Below, piece after piece: positions 5,755-11,605 of a DNA stretch of 12,620 bases. Position 1 is the first letter of the stretch, and each line of letters starts with the position of its first letter. Location: positions 1 through 12,620 of the forward strand of contig JAOPZD010000083.1 in assembly GCA_025964295.1 (NCBI GenBank), given 5' to 3'. The translations under genes and the position numbers were made by a program. The DNA comes from Conexibacter sp. (GTDB taxonomy: Bacteria > Actinomycetota > Thermoleophilia > Solirubrobacterales > Solirubrobacteraceae). Below the pieces are notes generated by a model, which was given only the letters and a program-made list of their open reading frames with translations, had not been told where the DNA came from and searched no databases.

Positions 5755-7165
5755 TCCGCACCAGCGCTCGGCGCACCTCCTCGACCGGCACCTCGCCGAA
5801 TTGGATCCCCACCGAGAAGTTGAACTCGTCGCGCTCGCGCATCGCGTCGTCGGCGCCCTCGCCGGCCAGGTCCACGTGCTCGTACGCCAGCAGCTCTTCG
5901 GCCCGGTACCGGTCTGAGGCCATGAGCCGATGCCATTCCGGCGTGCCCGGGTAGGGACGGAACTCGAATGCGCTCGCGCGGAACCGGCCGCCGGCGGCCT
6001 CCGCGATATCCCAAAGCCGGTGCACGTGTCGCTCGGTGGCGGCGAGTTCCTCGGCCGACTCGGTCGGGAAGCCGAGGATGAAATACCCCTTCACCTTGAT
6101 CCCGCGCTCCGACAGGCGCCGGACGGCGATCTCGGTCATCTCAGGCGTAATCCGCTTGCCCATGTACTTCAACACGCGCTCGCTCCCGGACTCCACGCCG
6201 AGCGCGACCTCGCGGCAGCCGGTACGGACCATGAGGTCCAGCAGGTCGTCCTCGACGTGTGACAGCACGTTGATCCGGCCGGTCGCGTCCCACACCATCC
6301 GCTCGCCAACGCGCTCGGCCTCGAACCGCCCCAGGCACTGGCGCATGAACCGCGGGTGGGCGAGGAAGAGGTCGTCGACGAACCGCACGGTGTCGACCCC
6401 GTGACGCGCGTGGAGGTCATCCAACTCGGCCAGGATCCCCTCGGCCGAGCGCATTCGCCACTTCTCGCCCGGGTTGGCCGATCTCGCCGCGCCGCAGAAC
6501 GAGCAGTCGTATGGGCAGCCGCGGGATCCGACGACCGCGGACTCCAGCCGCCCGTCGTCGGCCAGGAATGGGTCGTCGACGAGGTAGACGCGGTCGACGA
6601 TCGGCAACGCCTCCAGATCCGGAGCCAGCCAGTGCCCAGGAGCGGCGCCATCACCGGCGACAAGCCGCCCGGCCCCGCCGCGCCACAGCACGCCTGGCAG
6701 CCGCGTGCGCGCGTCGTCGTCTTCGAGCAGCACGGCAACGCGCGTGTCGCCCTCGCCGAGCACGAGGGCGTCGATGCGGGGGATGTCGTCGTCGCCGAGG
6801 ATCTCGTAGGGCATGGCCTTGGCCTGATGGCCGCCGAGCATCACGCGGATCCGTGGGTCCAGGCGCCGCAGCAGCGTGACCGAGTGCCGGTAGGTCGGGG
6901 CCAGCAGGTTCAGCCCCACCCAGCGCGGCTGGGCCGCGTTGACGATCGCCGCGACCTTTCGCAGTCCCAGCCCGGTCGCCTCGGCGTCGAGGACTCCGAC
7001 GTTAAGCCCGCGAGCGGCGGCTGCGGTCGCCAGGTAGGCGAGCCCCAGCACCGGCAACGTGAAGTCGTTGATACGCGGCTGCTCGTCGTAGTCCTTCAAC
7101 GGGCTGTTGATGAACACGGCGTCGATCGGTCGCGCCGCATCGACGCCGAGGATCGCGGCCGTCAT
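5714..7165 (-). CDS. B12-binding-domain radical SAM protein
   Basis: The protein has 483 residues. Residues about 14-150 form an N-terminal cobalamin-binding-type Rossmann domain (VLGLAYLATAAAARGLNVGV; VMLGGHQAKAMPYEIL). The His of the DxHxxG motif is absent, as in most class B radical SAM enzymes. Residues about 205-430 form the radical SAM barrel with the 4Fe-4S motif CPYDCSFC (C217, C221, C224). Further family patterns are RFVDDLFLAHP, EVALGVESGSERVLKYMGK and GYFILGFPTES. Relatives do methylations and other radical chemistry on unactivated carbons, acting on small molecules, lipids, RNA or proteins; the substrate is not predictable. ATG 7165 has GGGAG seven bases upstream and overlaps the previous stop as ATGA, so it is co-translated with the HEPN-like gene. 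Confidence 0.9.
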   Translation of the reverse strand: MTAAILGVDAARPIDAVFINSPLKDYDEQPRINDFTLPVLGLAYLATAAAARGLNVGVLDAEATGLGLRKVAAIVNAAQPRWVGLNLLAPTYRHSVTLLRRLDPRIRVMLGGHQAKAMPYEILGDDDIPRIDALVLGEGDTRVAVLLEDDDARTRLPGVLWRGGAGRLVAGDGAAPGHWLAPDLEALPIVDRVYLVDDPFLADDGRLESAVVGSRGCPYDCSFCGAARSANPGEKWRMRSAEGILAELDDLHARHGVDTVRFVDDLFLAHPRFMRQCLGRFEAERVGERMVWDATGRINVLSHVEDDLLDLMVRTGCREVALGVESGSERVLKYMGKRITPEMTEIAVRRLSERGIKVKGYFILGFPTESAEELAATERHVHRLWDIAEAAGGRFRASAFEFRPYPGTPEWHRLMASDRYRAEELLAYEHVDLAGEGADDAMRERDEFNFSVGIQFGEVPVEEVRRALVRITVEQRARKLAAP

Positions 7166-8196
7166 CGTCGGGCTCCCACGGGCTGCGTCGCGAGCCGGCC
7201 GGCGCGGACCTGCCACACCGACGCCCGCTGGTGGATCGCCGACCCCAGGTGCAGCCGGTCCGCGTAGGAGGTGGCGACGTCGGCGATCGCGTCTGGTCCC
7301 GCGTAGGCGGCCATCAGTGCCTCGAGCGCGGCAATGGTCCCGTCGGTCACGTAGGCCAGCGACTGCGCGAACGTCGCGGCGTCGCGCACGCCCGCGGCGC
7401 CGAGGACGAACGTGTCGGCGTCGTCGTAGTTGGCCTTCTTGCGCAGCCGCCAGAAGAGGTCAAAGACCGTGGTGGCGTGCAGCTTGGCGGCGTGCTGCTC
7501 CTTGGCGGCGGCGAGGACGCGCCGACGCGGGCCGCCGGGAGGCCTGCCGCGATCGCGCTCGAGGTCGAGGATCCGCTCGAGCTCCTTCTGGCGGGTGGTG
7601 CGCAGGAACATCGCGAGCCGGTCGCGCGCGGTGTCCGGCGATGGCGCAGATAGGGCGTGGACGCGCGCCGGCTGCTCGGTGCCGGCGAAGATCGTCGTGT
7701 CCGTCTGCGGGCAGCCCGAGCACGACGCGCTCCACGGGTAGGGCAGCGTCAGGCGCCGTACCTCGTCGGCGATCAGCCGCCGCGCGGCCGTGTGGTCCTT
7801 CGGCGGCCGCTGCCCCGAAGCGATCGCGAACGCCATGACCCCATGGAACACGGCGTAATAGGCCTGAACCGGAAGCCAGGAGTTGGCCTCCTCATCGAAG
7901 ACCTCGACCTCCTCGACTTCCCGCAACACGCGCCGGAGGTTCTGCCAGCAGCGGCGCAGGCAGACGTCCAGGTTGCGGCGTTCGGCTTCTGACAGCCGCC
8001 TGCGTTTGATCCTCGCCGTCCCGGGCCCTTCGAGCACTGAAGCGTGCACGCCCTCGGCGACCAGCGCGGCGAACCCATGCTCGGCGGCGATCAGGCCCGC
8101 GAGATCCTGCAGGTAGCCGCTGTAGACGCGGAACGGCTTCTCGAACTCGGGGTCGGCGAACTCGAGGTAGAAGGACGTGGTGTCGTTCAGCGGCAT
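7162..8196 (-). CDS. HEPN-like domain protein
   Basis: The 344-residue protein is all-helical by composition. Two segments resemble HEPN domains: LPVQAYYAVFHGVMAFAIAS with H135 downstream (108-135, family aYYAxFH), and LFWRLRKKANYDDAD (247-261, family LR..ADY). A long final helix follows (AATFAQSLAYVTDGTIAALE). Between them is an atypical insertion of about 90 residues containing SCSGCPQ, a possible metal-binding CxxC. The RNase motif RxxxxH of toxin HEPNs is not evident, so activity is uncertain. ATG 8194-8196 has AGGAG seven bases upstream. It is first in an operon with the radical SAM gene, which starts inside its stop. HEPN proteins commonly act in toxin-antitoxin and phage-defence systems; a link to radical SAM chemistry is inference. 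Confidence 0.65.
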   Translation of the reverse strand: MPLNDTTSFYLEFADPEFEKPFRVYSGYLQDLAGLIAAEHGFAALVAEGVHASVLEGPGTARIKRRRLSEAERRNLDVCLRRCWQNLRRVLREVEEVEVFDEEANSWLPVQAYYAVFHGVMAFAIASGQRPPKDHTAARRLIADEVRRLTLPYPWSASCSGCPQTDTTIFAGTEQPARVHALSAPSPDTARDRLAMFLRTTRQKELERILDLERDRGRPPGGPRRRVLAAAKEQHAAKLHATTVFDLFWRLRKKANYDDADTFVLGAAGVRDAATFAQSLAYVTDGTIAALEALMAAYAGPDAIADVATSYADRLHLGSAIHQRASVWQVRAGRLATQPVGARR

Positions 8197-8240
8197 GGGT
8201 CGGCTCCTGACTAAAGGTCTAGATCCTGTCGCCGACTATT

Positions 8241-8332
8241 GTTGCGTACGTTGCGTTCGTTGTCTAGTGGGCGACCAGTGCGACCGCTGCATAGATTGCT
8301 TTCATTGCCTCCGTGGTATACCTTTACGCAAC
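8241..8332. promoter_or_regulatory. Divergent regulatory region with direct and inverted TTGCGT repeats
   Basis: The 161-base gap between the divergent starts at 8196 and 8358 holds a tandem pair TTGCGTACG-TTGCGTTCG (8242-8259) followed by TTG. The inverted copy ACGCAAC is at 8326-8332. Between them are TTGCTT (8296-8301) and TATACC (8317-8322), a possible rightward -35/-10 with a short 15-base spacer. The downstream copy lies 26 bases before the HTH gene start, where a bound autorepressor could act. The adjacent HTH protein is the obvious candidate ligand, by inference. Confidence 0.5.
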
Positions 8333-8357
8333 CCCAACGACCAGCAAGGGAGCCCGC

Positions 8358-8861
8358 ATGCCCATCCAGCCGATCGACCGTGCGGAGTCGTTGCGCGCGT
8401 ACCCGACGATGTCTGCCGCTGCGCGGATGATCGGAGTCTCGCCATCGACGCTATCCCGTCGCGATGACTGTGAGCCACTGCAGCGAGGGAGTCGGGATCA
8501 CGTTCTCCCGCCCGCCGAGGTCATGCGCTTGGCCGCCATTTACCGCAAGCGGTCGCTCAACGAGGTGGCCGCCGACCTCGTCGCCCTCGGGGCGCAGCAC
8601 GGACCCCAGGACCATGACCGCGTCGAGGATGCCGTCGAGGCATTCTTCGCCGGTCGAAGTCGCAGCGAGTCCGTCGACGAGTTCTTGGCACAAGCCAAAC
8701 GCCATCTTCCATCCAAGCTGTACCAAGAGGTGCGCAAGACCGTCCGCGAGGGTGATGGCCCCCCAGCCGACATCGTCGGCCACGTCCCGAAGCCGACGCC
8801 CGGCAAGCCACAGGCGCAGTCGCGCTCCGCGCGATCACGGGCGGTGCGCAAGGCCTCGTAG
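8358..8861 (+). CDS. Putative HTH DNA-binding regulator
   Basis: The protein has 167 residues from ATG 8358, with GGGAG four bases upstream (about 8348-8352). Residues 18-36 (MSAAARMIGVSPSTLSRRD) fit a helix-turn-helix of the kind found at the start of MerR/excisionase-like and small phage regulators. A second helical region rich in acidic residues follows (about 86-132). The last 25 residues are basic and Ser/Ala-rich (KPTPGKPQAQSRSARSRAVR), likely a disordered nucleic-acid-binding tail. It is divergent from the HEPN-like/radical SAM operon across a repeat-rich gap, which suggests it regulates that operon and itself. It converges on the next gene with 16 bases between stops. An antitoxin role is possible but not shown. 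Confidence 0.65.
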   Translation: MPIQPIDRAESLRAYPTMSAAARMIGVSPSTLSRRDDCEPLQRGSRDHVLPPAEVMRLAAIYRKRSLNEVAADLVALGAQHGPQDHDRVEDAVEAFFAGRSRSESVDEFLAQAKRHLPSKLYQEVRKTVREGDGPPADIVGHVPKPTPGKPQAQSRSARSRAVRKAS

Positions 8862-8877
8862 GGGCCCCGCGCGGTAA

Positions 8878-9477
8878 TCAGGGCAGCGGGTGCTGTCGCA
8901 TCCGCCGCCCTGACTCCCGAAGCCCCTTCACCCGCGGCGCGCGCACGAAGCCCAAATCGTTCAGATTGCGGAGGGCGGCGACCCCGTCGGCGTCGATGTC
9001 AACGTACCCGGCACGCCCGACCTGAGTGGCCAGCTCGTGGAGGTACTGCTTGAGCAGGAACGCCGCGCCACGTGACGTGTCGTAGAGGTCCTCCGGTGCG
9101 CCCTCGTCCATTCGCAGCCCGATGGCGGTCAGCATCAGCGGAAACTTCCTGCGGTTATCCAAGTGATAGCTCATGGCGGCGACTACCTCGGCCGACGCGA
9201 GGTCGATGCAGTAGACGCGGCGGCCGCGCTCCAGCGAGGCGGCGTTGATCTTCGCCCGGGCCTGTGCGTGGAAGTGGACCCGGGGCAGGTGCTGGTGAGC
9301 GGTCGTGATCCGCCATCCCTCTTCTGAGCCCTCTACGTTCGGAATCCGGTGGTCGATCTGGAGCGTCGTGCGCTCACCGTAGGCGGTGCCGTGGCTCGTG
9401 ACGTGGACCTGCCCAGCCAGATCGAGCGCTTCGCGCTCGCCAGCAAACCAGGCTCGAATAGTGGCAAGGACGTCCAT
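8878..9477 (-). CDS. Uncharacterised protein, GNAT-like C-terminal half
   Basis: The product has 199 residues from ATG 9475-9477; an in-frame GTG at 9525 would add 16. Neither start has a clear ribosome site. I do not recognise a named family. The order of segments in 98-177 resembles a GNAT acetyltransferase: a beta strand (EVVAAMSYHL), a second strand (FPLMLTAIGLRM), SRGAAFLLKQYLHELATQVG like the RGxGxxLL acetyl-CoA loop and helix, a strand (GYVDIDAD), then GVAALRNLNDLGF like the closing A..LYEKLGF. The glycine loop is only partly conserved. The first 90 residues, including His-rich TTAHQHLPRVHFHAQ, are unassigned. It is convergent with the HTH gene. Confidence 0.55.
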   Translation of the reverse strand: MDVLATIRAWFAGEREALDLAGQVHVTSHGTAYGERTTLQIDHRIPNVEGSEEGWRITTAHQHLPRVHFHAQARAKINAASLERGRRVYCIDLASAEVVAAMSYHLDNRRKFPLMLTAIGLRMDEGAPEDLYDTSRGAAFLLKQYLHELATQVGRAGYVDIDADGVAALRNLNDLGFVRAPRVKGLRESGRRMRQHPLP

Positions 9478-9691
9478 AGCCGCGGATGCGCCGAGCCCAA
9501 ACGCTCGCGTAGCAAAGCGTGACACTACCGCGGTGCGCGGTCAGAACCGCTTTTCGGTGGGTCGTCGCACGCGAGTGCTTTTCCTTCGAGCGCTGCAAGG
9601 AGCCGGCGGTCCGCGCTGTAGCGGACGGATGAGTCGGGCGCAGGTGCGCGGACGGAGACCGAACTCCGCGTCAAGGCGAAGTTGAGCCACC

Positions 9692-10099
9692 GTGGCGCGC
9701 CCGAGCGACTTGGGGCGCTGGAGCGACTGGTCTGATCGCGGCACCACGCGCGATACGGACCATCCGGGCCGGCCGCCGCGCGCTTGGAAGCTGGTGGTCG
9801 CCGAGGCGGTCGAGTTGGCCGATCGCCGGCAGCGTCTCGTGCGTGTGCTCGCGCCCTGGCGGGGCCAGGCGACGCGCGCGGCGCGGGACGGGCTGAGCAG
9901 CCGTCTTGCCCAGCACGCCGAAACGCTGCGTGGCGTCCTTAGGGGTAAGACCGAGCGCTCAGCGCGGTGGCGCAGAGGCCGTCCTTCTACGCGTGAGCGC
10001 GAGGCGACGCAGGCCGGCGTTGTCTCCAGGCACTCGAGCGCGCGGAGTGCCTGGGCCGTCCAGGATCGACCGCAATCCGCGGCAATCGGGGCACGGTAG
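9692..10099 (+). CDS. Doubtful small reading frame near the right junction
   Basis: A GTG-started frame of 135 codons. Residues about 30-85 have GC-rich third positions and a helical, charged composition (AWKLVVAEAVELADRRQR, LSSRLAQHAETLRGVLRG), which suggests real or recently real coding sequence. The last 45 residues run through a perfect inverted repeat and look non-coding. There is no good ribosome site and no family I recognise. Integrases usually sit in this position beside an attachment site, but no tyrosine-recombinase motif (R..HxxR..Y) is visible here. The rest of 9526-10160 holds no supportable gene. Confidence 0.25.
   Translation: MARPSDLGRWSDWSDRGTTRDTDHPGRPPRAWKLVVAEAVELADRRQRLVRVLAPWRGQATRAARDGLSSRLAQHAETLRGVLRGKTERSARWRRGRPSTREREATQAGVVSRHSSARSAWAVQDRPQSAAIGAR
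10026..10054. repeat. 10-bp perfect inverted repeat inside the right junction
   Basis: CCAGGCACTC (10026-10035) and GAGTGCCTGG (10045-10054) flank a 9-base spacer, about 110 bases before the right attachment core. It could be a transcript-end hairpin or a binding site for an excision/integration protein. Confidence 0.55.
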
Positions 10100-10164
10100 G
10101 TGCGACCTAAGATCTCCACGAATGACCTGGAAATCGCCGCATTCACGCCCAATCGAGCGGCTGC

Positions 10165-10207
10165 TTGTGGTCCAGGCGGTCGGGGGTTCGAGTCCCCTCG
10201 CTCACCC
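10165..10207 (+). repeat. Right attachment site (attR), tRNA-His 3' fragment
   Basis: Anticodon loop, variable region, T-arm and 3' acceptor strand of tRNA-His are present, but the bases before 10165 do not supply the anticodon-stem partner, D-arm or 5' acceptor strand. It is thus a fragment, not a gene. Its T-stem, GGGGG with CCCCT, is internally paired although it differs from the left copy. It is probably the original host 3' half displaced by integration. Confidence 0.8.
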
Positions 10208-10217
10208 CTCGTCGAGA

Positions 10218-10246
10218 AGCCCCGCACGTCGCGGGGTTTCCTCGTT
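10218..10246 (+). terminator. Duplicate of the tRNA-His terminator
   Basis: CCCCGC (10220-10225) pairs with GCGGGG (10231-10236) and is followed by TTTCCTCGTTTT. It is almost the same as the hairpin at 1373-1389, which shows that the duplicated segment includes the tRNA terminator. Confidence 0.75.
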
Positions 10247-10305
10247 TTCGCGATGGTCAGGGCTCGCCCCGGGACCAGCATCGGATGCGGGCACAGCGCG
10301 TTTCT

Positions 10306-10321
10306 CGGGCGAAATCGCCCG
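10306..10321. repeat. Palindrome matching the left-junction palindrome
   Basis: CGGGCG (10306-10311) pairs with CGCCCG (10316-10321) around AAAT. Distance from the end of the terminator stem (70 bases) nearly equals that on the left (71). Bases 10247-10378 otherwise contain nothing I can assign. Confidence 0.5.
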
Positions 10322-10378
10322 TCGGTCCGCCACGCGCCGCCGCCCGTCCTCAGTGGCCCCGGCCACCGCGTCGCTTCG

Positions 10379-10888
10379 TCACGGCGACCCCGTGAACGGC
10401 TCCAGCCGGCCGAAGCGCCCGCGGTAGTAGGCCAGCGGCGCGCCGCTGCGCGCGGAGGCGCGGCGGACCCGGGCGATGAACACGCGGTGGGTGCCGCCGA
10501 TGGTGTGCTCGACGACGCGGCACTCGAGCGCCGCCAGGGCGCCCGGGAGCAGCGGGCCTTCGACGGTCTCGTCGTCCAGGACCAGCCCGTCGAACTTGTC
10601 GTCGCCCTTGCGACCGAAGCGCAGGGCCAGCTCCTCCTGCCCGGCGGCCAGGACGTTGACGGCGAAGCCGCCGGCGGCCAGCACGGCGGCGCCCGTGTCG
10701 GAGCCGCGGTTGAGGCAGATCACGACCATCGGCGGCTCGAGCGAGAGCGAGCTGAACGCGCTGGCCGTCGTCCCGTACGCCTTGCCATCGTGGCTGACGG
10801 TGATCACCGTGACGCCGCTCAAGAAGTGCCCGACCACCGTGCGGAACTCGTCACTGGTACTGTCACCAAGAAATCGATTCTGGAGCAC
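10379..10888 (-). CDS. Flavin reductase family protein (flavin:NAD(P)H oxidoreductase)
   Basis: The 169-residue length is normal for the family. FRTVVGHFLSGVTVITV (15-31), then GTTASAFSSLSLEPPMVVIC (39-58), is the FMN-binding region. VNVLAAGQEELALRF (78-91), GGTHRVFIARV (131-141; His in the family GDH position) and PLAYYRGRFGRL (151-162) complete the split-barrel fold. Such enzymes supply reduced FMN or FAD to a two-component monooxygenase. GTG 10886-10888 is the only in-frame start ahead of the conserved region and has no Shine-Dalgarno. AATAGT at -12 to -7 would fit a leaderless transcript. Its start lies 3 bases from that of the divergent aldolase gene. Confidence 0.88.
   Translation of the reverse strand: MLQNRFLGDSTSDEFRTVVGHFLSGVTVITVSHDGKAYGTTASAFSSLSLEPPMVVICLNRGSDTGAAVLAAGGFAVNVLAAGQEELALRFGRKGDDKFDGLVLDDETVEGPLLPGALAALECRVVEHTIGGTHRVFIARVRRASARSGAPLAYYRGRFGRLEPFTGSP
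10882..10885 (+). promoter_or_regulatory. Ribosome binding site for the class II aldolase
   Basis: GGAG lies six bases before ATG 10892, which fixes that start. It sits inside the first codons of the divergent flavin reductase gene. Confidence 0.65.
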
Positions 10889-10891
10889 GGA

Positions 10892-11605
10892 ATGACTATT
10901 GCAGGCGACGACCCTCGCGAGCAAGTCGCGCTCGCCTCCCGCGTCCTCGGAGCCAACGGTCTCGACGACTTCGTCTGGGGCCACGTCTCCCTCCGCGATC
11001 CCGGCGGTCGCGGCGTGTGGATGAAGCGCTCCGGCCTCGGCTTCGAGGAGATCACGCCCGTCGCCGTCGTCCTCGTCGGCTGGGACGGCGAGCTGCTCGA
11101 CGGGGAAGGCCCGCGTCACGCCGAGTGGCCGATCCACACGGAGATCCTGCACGCCCGGCCGGAGCTGGTCTCGGTCGTCCACGCCCATCCGCCGCACGGG
11201 ATCGCGCTCGGCGCGACCGGCGAGCCGCTGCGGCCGCTGTCGCACGCCGGCGCCCTGTTCGTGCCGCCCGACGTCCCGCGCTTCGACCTCACCGCCGACC
11301 TGATCCTCACCTGTGAGCTGGGTCAGGCGCTGGCCGCCACGCTCGGCGAGCAGCGCGCGTGCTTCATGGTCAACCACGGCGTCGCGACCGCCGGCGAGAC
11401 GATCGCCGAGGCGGTGGTCCGCGCGATCCTGTTGGAGAAGGCCTGCCATCAGCAGATCGTGACCGTGCAGCTGGGCTCATCGGTCCGCTGGCCCGACGAC
11501 GAGGCGACGCTGGCCAAGCGCCGCAACGCCTGGCCGCCGGCCCATCTCGAGCAGCTCTGGCGCTACCTCGTCCGCCGCCTCGAGGCCCAGGAGGCGGGGC
11601 GATGA
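10892..11605 (+). CDS. Class II aldolase/adducin family protein
   Basis: The 237-residue protein has the complete active site of the L-fuculose-phosphate aldolase fold. E84 in WPIHTEIL is the catalytic acid/base. H97 and H99 in VVHAHPP and H162 in MVNHG are the three Zn ligands. The N-terminal pattern VLGANGLDDFVWGHVSLRD (18-36) and MKRSGLGFEEIT (44-55) are the usual phosphate/substrate-loop regions. Members cleave aldol substrates or decarboxylate aromatic ring-cleavage products; sequence alone does not choose between them. A catabolic role is favoured by the flavin reductase and FAD oxidoreductase neighbours. Its stop overlaps the start of the next gene as ATGA. Confidence 0.9.
   Translation: MTIAGDDPREQVALASRVLGANGLDDFVWGHVSLRDPGGRGVWMKRSGLGFEEITPVAVVLVGWDGELLDGEGPRHAEWPIHTEILHARPELVSVVHAHPPHGIALGATGEPLRPLSHAGALFVPPDVPRFDLTADLILTCELGQALAATLGEQRACFMVNHGVATAGETIAEAVVRAILLEKACHQQIVTVQLGSSVRWPDDEATLAKRRNAWPPAHLEQLWRYLVRRLEAQEAGR

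Noticed and set aside
6356..7267. Plus-strand frame of 303 codons opposite the radical SAM gene
   Set aside because: It is a shadow of the radical SAM gene, whose CxxxCxxC motif, ribosome site and coupled start are unambiguous.
8861..8868. GGGGCCCC palindrome between the HTH and GNAT-like stops as a terminator
   Set aside because: It has no loop and no T-tract; too short to support.
10165..10207. Second tRNA-His gene
   Set aside because: No 5' acceptor strand, D-arm or 5' anticodon stem precedes it; it is an attachment-site fragment.
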